Origin: Phymorhynchus buccinoides
Taxonomy: Eukaryota; Mollusca; Gastropoda; Neogastropoda; Raphitomidae
NCBI GenBank assembly: GCA_017654935.2
Contig: CM065704.1
Span: 18,353,793 to 18,417,792, forward strand
Reading direction: 5' to 3'
DNA length: 64,000 nucleotides
The stretch's first letter is position 1, and every line of letters starts with the position of its first letter. Below the pieces are notes generated by a model. It worked only from the letters and a program-made list of their open reading frames with translations. It made no database searches and was not told the DNA's origin. Positions 44,624 through 55,640 of this stretch are shown here, piece after piece. Both the position numbers and the translations under genes were made by a program.

Positions 44624-45013
44624 GTTTTGTGCGTGCGCGCGCGCATGCGTGCGTGCATTCGTGCGTATGGTTAGACGTAAGTCTAGGTATGCGTTATGAT
44701 TCATGTTACATGTTCTTGTTCCTTTGATTTAATTGTTATATCTGACTGTTATGGTATTTGTAGTGTTGTGAATCCTTTGCATATTACTGTTTTATTATTA
44801 TCATTATATTATTATTATTATTGGTGTTACAATTTCGTCGTTCTTTTGCTGTCATGTTTAATGATGATATAATATTGTTGTTTGTTTGTCTATTCATTTA
44901 AAAAAAAAAATGTTGCTTGCTTATTATTTTATTTGTTTGAGGAAAAGAAGTGTTGTTTTGCTTATTCAGTTTATCCTCATTAAACATTTCAAGTTCAAGT
45001 TCAAGTTCAAGTT
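44318..45013 (+). mobile_element. LINE 3' end, plus strand
   Basis: Near 44400-44510 a + frame reads SGGKLWNEIPDYIKTKSTLA then SFKSCYHDYLFKQ, matching the C-terminal LWN.IP..IK...S..SFK motif of LINE reverse transcriptases. About 500 bases of AT-rich 3' UTR follow, ending in (TTCAAG)n at 44988-45013. A CT repeat (about 44554-44620) and a short CG/TG stretch interrupt the region. The polymerase core is absent. Confidence 0.65.
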
Positions 45014-45683
45014 CTCTAACACATAGTAAATTATTATTTTTTATTTTATTTTTATTTTTGTTTTCCCCTTGCAAAGAAGGTTGTCTTCTTCCATAATGTA
45101 TATTACAAGACAATATTATTGTACAGAACTAAATAAGACACTGATTAATTCAATCATACTAAATAACCATCATTATCAAATAAAACAAATCAGCATATAG
45201 TCCAGGCATGGGAATTAGAGAAGACAAAGACTGAAAATTGTGGTCTGGAAGAAGGCATAGAAACAGAACAAAAACAAAAAATATATATATATAAAAACAA
45301 CCCACTGCAAATCGTGTGTGTTGGGATACAGCCCCCAGAAAATGAAGCTTCTTCTGTTATCTAAGCCTTAAAAAACTGTTAGAAACAGGACTCATATATT
45401 TATTTCATGTTGCATTCATTTATAACCAATAACTTCATTTTACTCATTGGGCTTCCTACATAGTAAATTATAGTAAGATACAGTACATCCATGCAAAAAA
45501 CAAAAACCAGTCTTAAGTGAGAGGAGGTCTTTTAATGGAGGTCATAGAGGTTTGACTGAACATTTTGACCTCCATAAATTCTTTTGTGTGGCTAGGTTGC
45601 ATGTATTACAAAGTAATTATAGCGAACGAAAGCTGTTAAAATGAACGCTATTTCCCAGCTTCATTGTCTTTTTGCACTTGCAG
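45014..45683. other. No recognised gene
   Basis: AT-rich intron-like DNA with a short TA run near 45280. Confidence 0.4.
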
Positions 45684-45770
45684 GTACTGTCATTTTTCTT
45701 CAGTGAAAACCAGAAGGTTCCGTCACTGAAGAAATAGATAAAGCTGACGGTACCTTGTGGATTTCATGTG
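45684..45770 (+). repeat. Single-copy relative of the 58040 minisatellite
   Basis: GTACTGTCATTTTTCTTCAG, TGAAAACCAGAAGGTTCCGTC, then AAGCTGACGGTACCTTGTGG. The same order is seen at the end of the 58040-58790 array, but here there is one unit only. The two GTAC-containing ends are inverted repeats of each other, so the founder looks like a short hairpin element. Confidence 0.7.
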
Positions 45771-45916
45771 GGGGAAACGATAGTATTAGTACCGCACCGT
45801 CAGGAACGTAATTCCTGATTGGCTGCCGTAAACGATCATGGTTAATTATGGTAAATGTTTTGCATGAACAGTCCGTGTTCTTCGAACAGTCCATGTTCTG
45901 TCAAGCCTGTCTGTTG

Positions 45917-46124
45917 TATCAGAGGCCTGGGAACACCGAAGAAGAAGAGTTGTAAGGGTTATAAAGGGGGCTGAGACAGACTGAGGGTGGAAGAAAAAGG
46001 ATAGCGACTGTTGGGTGTTGTATCAGAGGCCTGGGAACACCGAAGAAGAAGAGTTGTAAGGGTTATAAAGGGGGCTGAGACAGACAGAGGGTGGAAGAAA
46101 AAGGATAGCGACTGTTGGGTGTGG
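45917..46124 (+). repeat. 104-bp tandem duplication before the ceramide synthase exon
   Basis: TATCAGAGGCCTGGGAACAC occurs at 45917 and 46021. The two units are nearly identical, differing at ACTGAGG/ACAGAGG. The second runs into the sequence that provides the splice acceptor at 46131. Confidence 0.95.
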
Positions 46125-46132
46125 TATTACAG

Positions 46133-46289
46133 GATCATCCGCAGCACGCTGTTTGAGTCGGAGTTGTACACGGGGCAGTTTGTGATGTACTTCGTGTTCA
46201 ACGGGCTGCTGCTCACCCTGCAGGTCCTGCACATCATCTGGTTCTACTTCATCCTCCTCATCGCCAAAGACGGACTCTCTGACGGACAG
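46133..46289 (+). CDS. CERS: Ceramide synthase, penultimate exon
   Basis: Acceptor TATTACAG ends at 46132 and the donor CAG/GTAAGT follows 46289. The incoming intron is phase 2: the exon's first G completes a Trp codon if the previous exon ends in TG, giving WIIRSTLFES, the block that precedes the last membrane helix in ceramide synthases. Then comes FNGLLLTLQVLHIIWFYFIL, the final TLC-domain transmembrane segment, and LIAKDGLSDGQ. The enzyme N-acylates sphingoid bases with acyl-CoA in the endoplasmic reticulum. The catalytic His pair lies in an upstream exon that I could not find in this window; the satellite and gap lie upstream. The paralogue cannot be decided. The intron that follows repeats this exon's 3' end several times. 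Confidence 0.88.
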
Positions 46290-47353
46290 GTAAGTCTGTA
46301 CTGTACCATAGGCTGCCTTGAGTGAAGTTATGTACCTTACAATTACTGGAGGGGTCATCTGGTTCTACTTCATCCTCCTCATCGCCAAAGACTGGGAGGA
46401 CAGGTAAGTCTGTACAACTGTTCAATAGGCTGCCTTGAGTGAAGTTATGTACCTTACAGTTACTGGAGGGGCCATCTCAAGGGTTTGGACTCTGTGAGGG
46501 ACAGGTAAGTCTGTACAACTGTACAATAGGCTGCCTTGAGGGAAGTTATGTACCTTACAATTACTGGAGGGGCCATCTCAAGGGTTTGGACTCTGTGAGG
46601 GACAGGTAAGTCTGTACAACTGTACAATAGGCTGCCTTGAGGGAAGTTATGTACCTTACAATTACTGGAGGGGCCATCTCAAGGGTTTGGACTCTGTGAG
46701 GGACAGGTAAGTCTGTACAACTGTACAATAGGCTGCCTTGAGGGAAGTTATGTACCTTACAATAGGAATTGTTCGGAAATAATTAAGGGGAGTAATTTCA
46801 TGGTGTGTGGGAGTGATCTCGCCTAATTCAATCTACATGTTGAAGTTACTCTACCTTCAGGTAGATTCCCAGCCGTCACCTCGTGTGTTTGAGGAGACAC
46901 ACAGCATGTAGAACGCAGTGCGTCATTCTAAATTGTGATGTAATTGATATTTTTACGTCACAGTTTGCAGTTCTATCACTTTGTAGCAACTGGTCACCCT
47001 TTATTTTTCTAAAAAAAATGTTTGCAAGTTGCTGACTGGCATCCTGCAGTTTCAAGCTTCGACGCCATGGTTGCCGTAGTTTTGACCGAGTAAGTCGAGG
47101 TAATCAACTCTACTTTTCACGAAGTGCTCTCCCCTAGTTTTTTCTCCAGAATATTGTCTATTACTGGAGGGGTCATCTGGTTCTACTTCATCCTCATCAC
47201 TAAAGACGGACTCTTTGAGGGACAAGCGGGTCTGTACAGTAGGCTGCCTTGAGTGAAGTTATGTACCTTACAGTTACTGGAGGTGTCATGTGGTTAGTTC
47301 TGTGTTTCCCTGGCACACGTTGTGACCCAAACTGTCTTCTTTTTGTCCTTCAG
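46290..47353 (+). repeat. Last intron with tandem copies of the exon end and donor site
   Basis: CAGGTAAGTCTGTAC follows the exon at 46290 and recurs with donors at 46404, 46505, 46606 and 46707 (spacings 114, 101, 101, 101). The unit also holds AGGCTGCCTTGAG.GAAGTT and TGTACCTTACAATTACTGGA. The first copy after the exon repeats exonic sequence (CATCTGGTTCTACTTCATCC...). A sixth copy near 47160-47290 has lost the donor (GACAAGCGGG) and is separated by the inserted repeat 46764-47159. The intron ends TTTTTGTCCTTCAG at 47353. Confidence 0.92.
46764..47159 (+). repeat. Dispersed 0.39-kb repeat, copy 2, inserted in the tandem array
   Basis: Homologous to 4056-4448 over its whole length. It interrupts the array text TTACAATTACTGG, so the empty site is known: either an AT duplication, or insertion between A and T without duplication. 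Confidence 0.88.
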
Positions 47354-47509
47354 CTGAAGAAGGATTCCCGCAGCAGTGACGAGAGCATCTCGGAGGAGGA
47401 AGACGGGGCGGAGGAAAGCAGGAAAATCCCCGCTGCAGCCACTGGGGCAAAGGGGCGGAGCCAGATGGACCAGAACGGAATGTCCGCCCACCGCATCGCT
47501 AGGCAGTAG
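47354..47509 (+). CDS. CERS: Ceramide synthase, last exon
   Basis: Starts after GTCCTTCAG in phase 0 and runs 51 codons to TAG at 47507-47509. Reads LKKDSRSSDESISEEEDGAE and then a Lys/Ser/Gln-rich end (GRSQMDQNGMSAHRIARQ). The D-x-R-S-x-E-S...EEE signature directly after the last helix is the conserved cytosolic tail of ceramide synthases, where casein kinase 2 sites occur in the vertebrate enzymes. The exon is GC-rich relative to its surroundings. It joins exon 46133-46289 in frame. Confidence 0.88.
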   Translation: MKKDSRSSDESISEEEDGAEESRKIPAAATGAKGRSQMDQNGMSAHRIARQ

Positions 47510-47677
47510 AGGCGATGACATGCACACACAGACGCAAACATGCACGTACATTCCAGACCTGTTTACTCTACTCTTTTCGAGTAGTAGTCTACTCAATTTG
47601 GACCTCTGCTACTCTTCAAAATTGAAAACAATGCTCTAATTACTCATTTTCAGTTGACTTTGTTTGATGGTTTAATG

Positions 47678-47683
47678 AATAAA
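47678..47683 (+). terminator. Possible poly(A) signal of ceramide synthase
   Basis: AATAAA about 170 bases after the stop codon, in an AT-rich 3' UTR. Plausible position, but not proven. Confidence 0.45.
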
Positions 47684-48028
47684 ACTACACATTTTGTACC
47701 AAAACTACTCATTTTAGCTATCCAGACTACTCAAGACTGGTGTAGGGGATAAACAGGTCTGACATACGCATGCGTGCACATTGTTAATTTGTGTATGCAT
47801 GTGTATGCACATAACACACACATACTCATAAGAAAGAAAAAAATGCTTGAATACACATATGCATGCATGCACGCTCACTAAGAGTCACACTCACACACAG
47901 ACACTTGCAGAAACACACACCACCACCACCACACCACACAAACACCTCCAAAGAAGAAATAACTTTTTTTTGTTAAAGAACAAAAATGACCATGTGTGTG
48001 CAACTTCATTCCATCCTTCTGTTCATAA
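47684..48028. other. Downstream flank with CA/CAC repeats
   Basis: Imperfect CA repeats (47878-47945). No gene recognised. Confidence 0.4.
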
Positions 48029-48426
48029 TATCGTCGGTGAAATTCAGAAACCTTGTATCTCAATTTTGGTAGTTTTGAGAAAAATGCTTTTTTTATTTAT
48101 TTAAATAACACCGTTTACCACAGGTAGGATGAATATGATGTTCAAGACATTGTGAGTTTAGTCCTGCATTTAGTTAAAATTACTTTTTGTTTGTTTTTTA
48201 ATACTTGAAAAGAACGAAGATACGAGGTTTTTGTCCTTAAGTAGATCTGAATTTGGGACTTACGAGGTTTTGTTCTATTTACACAACCTCATATACCCCA
48301 GATAGAAAGTCGTTAGAGGTACGAGCTTTTGGTGGAATATGGCGTAAAAAATTAAAGAGCTGATTATGTATCTAACTCAAAAAAACAAAAATTGAGATAC
48401 AAGGTTTTTGAATTTCACCGACGATA
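48029..48426. mobile_element. TA-flanked MITE with about 40-bp inverted ends
   Basis: TCGTCGGTGAAATTCAGAAA...TTGTATCTCAATTTT at 48031 is mirrored by 48382-48424, with TA outside both ends (48029-48030 and 48425-48426). 394 bp, no coding capacity. The interior repeats ACGAGGTTTTTG-like text. Confidence 0.85.
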
Positions 48427-51103
48427 TAAAAGAAAAAAAAGAGGGAAGATAAAAATAGTTAGATTTGCAATTTGCTGGTTTTTTTAATTTTAAGGAATCT
48501 TTTTTTTTTAAAATGGAATCGCAGTGAAGATCTGAATATCTGATCTTTTAAGATTGATGCAGAGGGCATTTTTTTTTGTTTACAATGATTTTTTTTTTAT
48601 ATTTCATTATTTTAGTGTGTATTTATTTGTATTTTATGGTACAATTTGTCTTACTACCCATTGTTGCCCAATGTCTTTGTTTTCACGTTAATGTTTTACA
48701 GACATGATTTTATAGTATCAATGTGATCTGAATAGTATTATTGGGGTTTTTTCTTTTTTCTTTGGCACAAATTATTCATTGCTTTTGTTACACCAATCTT
48801 ACAAGCAGTATGGCATCTGTTTTCATCTACTTTAATTTCCTTATGATCATTCAGAAGATATAAATTGCTGTATGTGTATCATAGAGTCGCTAAAAGAAAG
48901 AAGATCTTTTTGCTGTGTGTGTAAAATTTTATCAGAGTTGGAAAAAGAAAGTGGCCACACGGTTAACTGCTTGGCAGCTGTATACTATGTATACATGTAT
49001 ATTCCCATATCTGAATATCAAAGACAACGGAAAGAAACAGTCATCAATATTTGCAAAATCGAAATTAGCTAAAAAACGAAAGGGGCTTCGCTGGCAATTA
49101 AAATACTTTATTTTTGAGCTTTGCTTCAAACAACATCACATTGTTTATTGTGTAGATGGGATTATTTGTAATGGAAATTCTGCCCTAGAAATTATTCGGC
49201 GGATGAAATTTTGTCTTACTGAGACGAGAGCAGGGGGTGAGGAAAGTATTAATTAATTAATTAATTTAACTGCGTCTCATTTGGCAAAGATTGATTTAAG
49301 TAACACAAAATGACCACTGAAACAAAAGCAACAACAAAAGAATGCTCAAGAAACTAAGATGTTTTGTGCTGAATATTTAACAGGTTCATATGAATATATA
49401 TATATATATATATATTTTTCTTTGGTTTAAACGAATTTTTATTGAGTAACACATAGTAAAGCAGCAACATAAATACATGAGAACGAGCTGAAAGCTTATG
49501 CAAGGCGCTCAAACACAAGTAGATTATACAATATTGGCTGCCACAAGTAATAAGAGAATGGAACAGAACATAATAAAAATGATAACATACAAAATGTGCA
49601 CGAACAAGCAAGCAACAACAATAACATAGAAATTGAAAATGAAATGAAATTGAGAGGGCAAGAGGCATTTTACTCCAAAAAGTATAAAACCATTTGTGAT
49701 TCAGTGTCAAGACAATCAATTATTTGAATCACATTCTGAGCATATTTTCAGCCAGGACCACAAGTCCACGTGACCTCAAATAAATCGAATTGGCATAAAG
49801 CTGATCGCAGGGAAGTAATTAATCAATAGCAAACCTTTTGGATATCTGAATAAATCTACAGACTGTAGAAAATATTGGCCTATTTTCTGTTTGATTTTTG
49901 TTTTGACTACCAAACAACAGCACTGTATCATTAATGTTAACGTCTTCAGGTAATAACTATTGTATGGATTCGGGCTTTCTTTCTTTGTTGGTGGTCCTTG
50001 GTCATAATGGTGGAAGACTATGTTTCTTTGTGTGTGTGTGTGTGTGGTGGTGGTTTTTTCCTGTTCTAATTGTGTTATGTCATTTGATGAAACCAGTGAT
50101 TTTTACGCTATACAGATTGTCTTTTTTGTTCCTATTAGTATTAGTAGAATAGTATTAGATTACGTGCATCGTTTACATGTATCGTATCTTTCTGTGACCC
50201 GATGGACAACATGTAACTCGAGAAAACCTCAAAGGAAAATAAAAAGGACGCAAAGATTCATTGTGAAATGTACTTAACGTTTGGCTTTAAATTGATTGCA
50301 GCTTGTAGTTGCAGTATTATCTGACGTTTTGAACTGCAGGTTGCACCATCTGATCCCGCCTAGTCTTCTCTGTACAGTTTGGTTCAGGTTTTTATCCTGG
50401 GGTGTGAAATGCAAGGTGGCGATTGTATTTTTCTCTGATCAATTTGATTTACTTTTGCCTTACAAGAAGATGTGTTTTATTTCTCTATTCATTTGATTAA
50501 ATGTTTAATGTCTTAAGATTTGCTAATTTATAGTTGGGTGGGTTTTTTTTCTTCGTGTTAGTCTTGAAAGAAGCTGGGATTTTTAAATTTTTTATTATTA
50601 TTATTTTTAGAGCTTGAAATCAAATTTTGTGAAATTGAAAAGAATAATTCAAACAATAAGTTTTTCTACTGTTCCCTCTCCAAACTTTCCATTCCCTCCC
50701 CCACCCCCCACCCCCTCCTCCCCGCCCTTTTTGTCTGTAACCCACCGGTGACCCCATTGAATACACTGGTCATAAGTTAAGCCGTACATTTAGCATGTAT
50801 GCAATGAGTCGCTTTTGCAGACAATCATAAGCGACTATATTATCTAGTGCTTGCGATTGAATTGTCTGCTTAGGATCTCTTCGTATGGATTCATTCTTTT
50901 TAACTCTATGTATATTGAACTTCATGCTTTTGCGTCTGTGTTTTTTTATTTTTAAAGTTTGAACAGTACCCTCAGTGATCTAATAATTGTGGGTGCCTAT
51001 CAGACTACAGTGTCTTTAAAATTTTAAAGCACCATTAACTCAAATTTACATGTACATCTAGGGGAAGATTTTGTGATAGTAATTCTGAAGTAATTAAGTA
51101 TTA
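48427..51103. other. AT-rich non-coding stretch
   Basis: Long T- and A-rich sequence without recognised exons. Open frames near 48872-49256 and 49354-49719 have no domain; the latter is a hydrophobic minus-strand frame beside a TA repeat (49388-49412) and might be a LINE 3' UTR. 50695-50725 is C-rich. Confidence 0.4.
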
Positions 51104-51467
51104 CAGTCAAAGCTTCGAATTACAAATCAATTACGTGATAGATAAAGAAGGTCACAGTCAAAGCTTCGAATTACAAATCAATTACGCGATAGATAAAGAA
51201 GGTCACAGTCAAAGCTTCGAATTACAAATCAATCACACGATAGATAAAGAAGGTCACAGTCAAAGCTTCGAATTACAAATCAATTACGCGATAGATAAAG
51301 AAGGTCACAGTCAAAGCTTCGAATTACAAATCAATTACGCGATAGATAAAGGAGGTCACAGTCAAAGCTTCGAATTACAAATCAATTACGTGATACATAA
51401 AGAAGGTCACAGTCAAAGCTTCGAATTACAAATCAATTACGCGATAGATAAAGAAGGTCACAGTCAT
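51104..51467 (+). repeat. 51-bp minisatellite, seven units
   Basis: CAGTCAAAGCTTCGAATTAC recurs every 51 bases. The units differ only at ACGTGAT/ACGCGAT/ACACGAT, GATAGAT/GATACAT and GAAGG/GGAGG. The period keeps a 17-residue frame open (IDKEGHSQSFELQINYA). It is preceded by one degenerate unit. Confidence 0.95.
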
Positions 51468-51720
51468 GTTTCACATCTTCAAAAACACATCATCAAGAAA
51501 AATGTTTATAACTAGAATGCTACATTTATGTGTTTTTGTGTGTAATCATTTTCATGTACCTTAAATGTGTGAGGCAGTGATGCGCATTTCTGTAATTTTC
51601 CGGACATTGACCTATTAAAATTGCAATGTCCGATTGTCCTGACCCCTTACAGGACAATTGTCCTGTTGTATCAGCATGTATCTCTCTTTACTGACACATT
51701 TAAGAATATATTATATTTTT

Positions 51721-51790
51721 CACACACACACACACACACGCCACAGCACACTACACCACACCACACCACACACACACACAAACACACACA
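51721..51790. repeat. (CA)n/(CCACA)n microsatellite
   Basis: CA repeat with CACCACA interruptions. Confidence 0.9.
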
Positions 51791-51841
51791 GAGGGAGGAA
51801 AACTCTCTGGATGATAACTCAGCTGGGACTGCTGATCAGAA

Positions 51842-52450
51842 AGAGAGAGTGGAACAAGCAGTTGAGCATAGTTCATTCCGTGATCTTGTGCGATGAAGAT
51901 GCTTTTTCTTTTTTTTTTTTGGTAGAACCAGTAACATTTTCAATAAAGGAACGCTGAAATAAAGAAGCAATCATCCATGAAAACACGGCGTGTAATGTCA
52001 AGATAGACAGAGTAGCTTAATTTTTTTCTGAAGGCAGAGAGACCTACGCAAGGTTTGGATAGTGTGCTTATGTATGCAGAAACCCGTAATTGTGTGGTAC
52101 ATGCTTTTCTGCCTATTTTGTTTGATTGTAAGAATGGCTTAATTCTTTGACAATTTTGCCTCAGTAAAATGCACTTTAAACTTGCTTAATTATTGTTTGA
52201 CAACTTCGTCTCAGTAAGGGCATGCACACTCATACGCGGAAATTCCGTGTGGAGACCCATGCGCAATCCGCAAATAACAAATCTGGAAGTAAGAAATATG
52301 AAGGATTGTGTGCATCACACGCGGAAACTAAGGCGCAATCCCGCCCACTTGTTTCTTCTATAAGTGTATGGGGGTACGGAACTTGAAGATTGCGGATGTA
52401 ATGAGTACTAGCCCTAAAAATGACTTTTAAACAAGCTTTACTGATTCAAG
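51842..52450 (+). repeat. Segmental duplication, copy 1
   Basis: Directly repeated at 54504-55470: GGAACAAGCAGTTGAGCATA, GATGAAGATGCTT, GAGACCTACGCAAGGTTTGG, GCTTAATTATTGTTTGACAA and AGTACTAGCCCTAAAAATGA occur in the same order. Here the GCAATCCGCAAATAA unit occurs once; in copy 2 it is expanded. Confidence 0.88.
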
Positions 52451-52740
52451 AAAATGAACACTACTTACCCATAAGAATATTTATCAAGGCATATTTTGAT
52501 GCATGCTTTTGGACATAATTAGTAATACTTAATCTGCTTATTTATCGCTTATTTCTTCTATAAGTGTATGAGGGTACGGAACTTGAAGATTGCGGATGTA
52601 ATGAGTACTAGCCCTAAAATTGACTTTTAAATAAGCTTTACTGATTCAAGAAAATGAACACTACTTACCCATAAGAATATTTATCAAAGCATATTTTGAT
52701 GCATGGTTTTTGGACATAATTATTAATACTTAATTTAAAC
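52351..52740 (+). repeat. 200-bp tandem duplication
   Basis: TTTCTTCTATAAGTGTATG starts at about 52352 and 52552. The two copies run colinearly through GATTGCGGATGTAATGAGTA to GACATAATTA.TAATACTTAA. Confidence 0.93.
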
Positions 52741-54217
52741 TTGTTTGTGGATCTGTGGAAGTTTTCATTAGCTTTTTGATGTACTTTACACAAAATCTGT
52801 TTGTTGTGTTCATCTGAATGTTACTTCCTTGTTGGAGATATACGTGTGAAGCAATTTTGTCCCCGAATAGCATAATAATATGTCAAAATGAATTGTACTT
52901 AATTATTGGACATTTTGCATTTACGTCATTATTTGTATAATTTCTGTGTTTTAATATATTGGACTTTTCTTTGCGTTTTACTCATTTTGTACACATTCTG
53001 TGTTTTTCTTTAAAATAATTTCTGAATAGTTTGAAAAGCTATTGCACGAGCACGAAATGGTATTGTCTCGGTGACTCTTTTTATGAAGCAGATAGTTCTT
53101 TTTTTTACGTCTCCTTTTTTTTCGGCTTTTGAATTCATTTAATGTGCTTCAATAAGGCTGTTTCTAAGTGACACAGTTTTAGCTCATAATATGTGCATCA
53201 GCTAGTTTCGCCTCTTAGACTAGTGCTATGCATATGGCTAATTATTCTTTGTGCTATATTTTCATCCATGACATATTTTGGGTGTTACCATCATTAATTT
53301 TTAACTGGGAAATCCCAAATCCCTTGATGAAACATTGTTTGGGAAACATGTTTTGGAAATAGGCTCCTTGTGCTGTAAAATAAGAAGTGGTTAATTTGTA
53401 TGCAAATTAACTTGCACGCTTTTAATTTAGAAAAAAAGAAGAAGTCTGTCCTTGCAAGTGTAATCATTGTTCTAATTGCATTGGAAACCATTTGGAAGAA
53501 AGACTACAAACATTGATTGTGCAATCTGTTCAAGGCAGGTGCCATGACTTCATCTCTTTCCTGCACTACCAGTTTGTAGCTTGCTACTAGAAGAACATAT
53601 TTTGAGAAAAGCTTCAAACCCAGCCAGTTTCAATTCAATCCAAGATGACTCTTGTAACCTTTCAATTCACAGCACTGGGAAATGCAGTTGAGTTTTTAAT
53701 CAAACGAAGGATCTGCAAAGTTTGTGAACAAACTGCTCGTTCCTTCCAGAACAGTCTTCAAAATGTGTTGTTTCTTTTGCCTGCCGTGAGAGAACACCTG
53801 CATATGTACTGAGAAAAGCCACGCCAGGCACTTATATTGTCTTTGTTTTTGTTTCTTAACTGCAGTGAATGTTTATGGTCTTTTATCATGACAGCTAACT
53901 GGGCTTTGAACAGAAATGGACAGATGGTGGTTGTTTTTTGGTATCAGGTTTTCTTGTACACATATTCGTTTGATTCTTTTGTCTTGTGCAATGAGTTTGG
54001 ATCATATTGTTAGCATTATTATCAGAATAATTGAACTAAAAACATCAAAACGCTACACTCACACAAGCACATGAAGGTGACATAAACAATAAACATGGCG
54101 AATAAAACCAAATTTTCGTCTTTAAAAAGACTTTGACGAGGTGAATACAATACACTAAACTTAACAATGATGGCAGTGAATGCAATATTATTATAATAAG
54201 GCAAATTTACCAAAAGA
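52741..54217. other. No recognised gene
   Basis: AT-rich non-coding sequence. No repeat boundary identified. Confidence 0.4.
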
Positions 54218-54490
54218 CCCCTACTCTGCACCCTTCCATTCATTTCAGGCTGTTCTGTCGACTGCTGTTGCATTCTCAGATTACTGTGTTCTGAATTTAC
54301 ATGCACATGATAAGGTACCATCAACTTTTATTTTGTGTGTGTATTTGACACTAAATTGACCCTAATCCTATCCCTAATCCTATCCAAACCCGTATTTCTA
54401 ACCCTAACCCTAAGGGAATGCGACAGGGGTTATGAATAGGGTTAGGGTCAGTCTAGTGTCGGTGGTAATCTGGGAATACGACAGCGGTCG
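54218..54490. mobile_element. Foldback element with telomere-like core
   Basis: GACACTAAATTGACCCTAAT near 54348 is mirrored by TAGGGTCAGTCTAGTGTC near 54444-54460. Between them lies TAACCCTAACCCTAAGGG, a short telomere-like (CCCTAA) stretch. Outer arm text (ATTCTCAGATTAC near 54273, GTAATCTGGGAAT near 54465) is also inverted, and the whole is related, inverted, to 55505-55640. Confidence 0.6.
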
Positions 54491-54503
54491 AGGGTCGAGA
54501 AAA

Positions 54504-55470
54504 AGAGAGGGTGGAACAAGCAGTTGAGCATAGTTCATTCCGTGATCTTGTGCGATGAAGATGCTTGTTCTTCTTTTTTTCTGGTAGAACCAGTGACATT
54601 TTCAATAAACAAACGCTGAGGCAATCATCCATGAAAACACGGCGTGTAGAGTACTGATAGAACAATTAGCTTAAATTTTTTTTGAAGGCAGAGAGACCTA
54701 CGCAAGGTTTGGATAGTGTGCTTATGCATTCAGAATATTTTGTTTGATTGTAAGAATGGCTTAATTCTTTGACAATTTTGCCTCAGTAAAATGCACTTTA
54801 AACTTGCTTAATTATTGTTTGACAACTTCGTCTCAGTAAGGGCACGCACTTTCATACGTGGAAGTTCCGTGTGGAGACCCATGCACAATCCGCAAATAAA
54901 CAATCTGGAAGTAAGAAATATGAAGGATTGTGTGCACCACACGCGGAAACTAATGCACAATCCGCAAATAAACAATCTGGAAGTAAGAAATATGAAGGAT
55001 TGTGTGCATCACATGCTAATGCAATCCGCAAATAAAACATCTGGAAGTAAGAAATATGGAAACTAAGGCGCAATCCGGAAGAAATATGAAGGATTGTGTG
55101 CATCACACGTGGAAACTAATGCGCAATCCGCAAATAAACAATCTGGAAGTAAGAAATATGAAGGATTGTGTGCATCACACGTGGAAACTAATGCACAATC
55201 CGCAAATAAAACATCTGGAAGTAATGCGCAATCCCGCAAATAAAACATCTGGAAGTAAGAAATATGTCTATCACACGTGGAAACTAATGCGCAATCCGCA
55301 AATAAAACATCTGGAAGTAAGAAATATGAAGGATTGTGTGCATCACACGTGGAAACTAAGGCGCAATCCCGCCCGCTTATTTTTTCTATAAGTGTATGGG
55401 GGTACGGAACTTGTGGATGTAATGAGTACTAGCCCTAAAAATGACTTTTAAATAAGCTTTACCAATTCAA
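54504..55470 (+). repeat. Segmental duplication, copy 2, with expanded unit
   Basis: Direct copy of 51842-52450, but longer because its middle has become the 72-bp array at 54880-55375. Confidence 0.88.
54880..55375 (+). repeat. 72-bp minisatellite, six to seven irregular units
   Basis: Unit built from CAATCCGCAAATAAAC, ATCTGGAAGTAAGAAATATG, AAGGATTGTGTGCATCACAC and GTGGAAACTAATG. The first spacing is 72; later units are partly truncated. Related text also occurs at 20171-20371 and near 18062. Confidence 0.92.
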
Positions 55471-55504
55471 GAAAATTAACCCTACTTGCCCATAAGATTT
55501 TGAT

Positions 55505-55640
55505 GCATGATTAAAATCATGGTGCGTAGTTAGGGATATGGTTTAGGGTCAGTTTCGTGTCACACTGTCAACGGTAATCTGAGAATGCGACAGCGGTCGA
55601 GGGAACAGCCTGAAATGATTGGAAGGGTGCAGAGGAGGGG
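55505..55640. repeat. Relative of the telomere-like foldback, inverted
   Basis: GGTTTAGGGTCAGTTTCGTGTCA, GGTAATCTGAGAATGCGACAG and CAGCCTGAAATGATTGGAAG match the complement of the left arm at 54218-54300. Confidence 0.65.

Noticed and set aside
49354..49719. 121-residue hydrophobic minus-strand frame
   Set aside because: AT-rich composition alone gives Phe/Leu/Tyr/Cys-rich frames; no membrane-protein family recognised, and a TA microsatellite is part of it.
51135..51515. 126-residue protein with 17-residue repeats
   Set aside because: A codon-length minisatellite in AT-rich non-coding DNA; the frame opens and closes at the array edges.
54400..54440. True chromosome-end telomere
   Set aside because: Only a few CCCTAA units, in both orientations and within an inverted-repeat element, with ordinary sequence on both sides.
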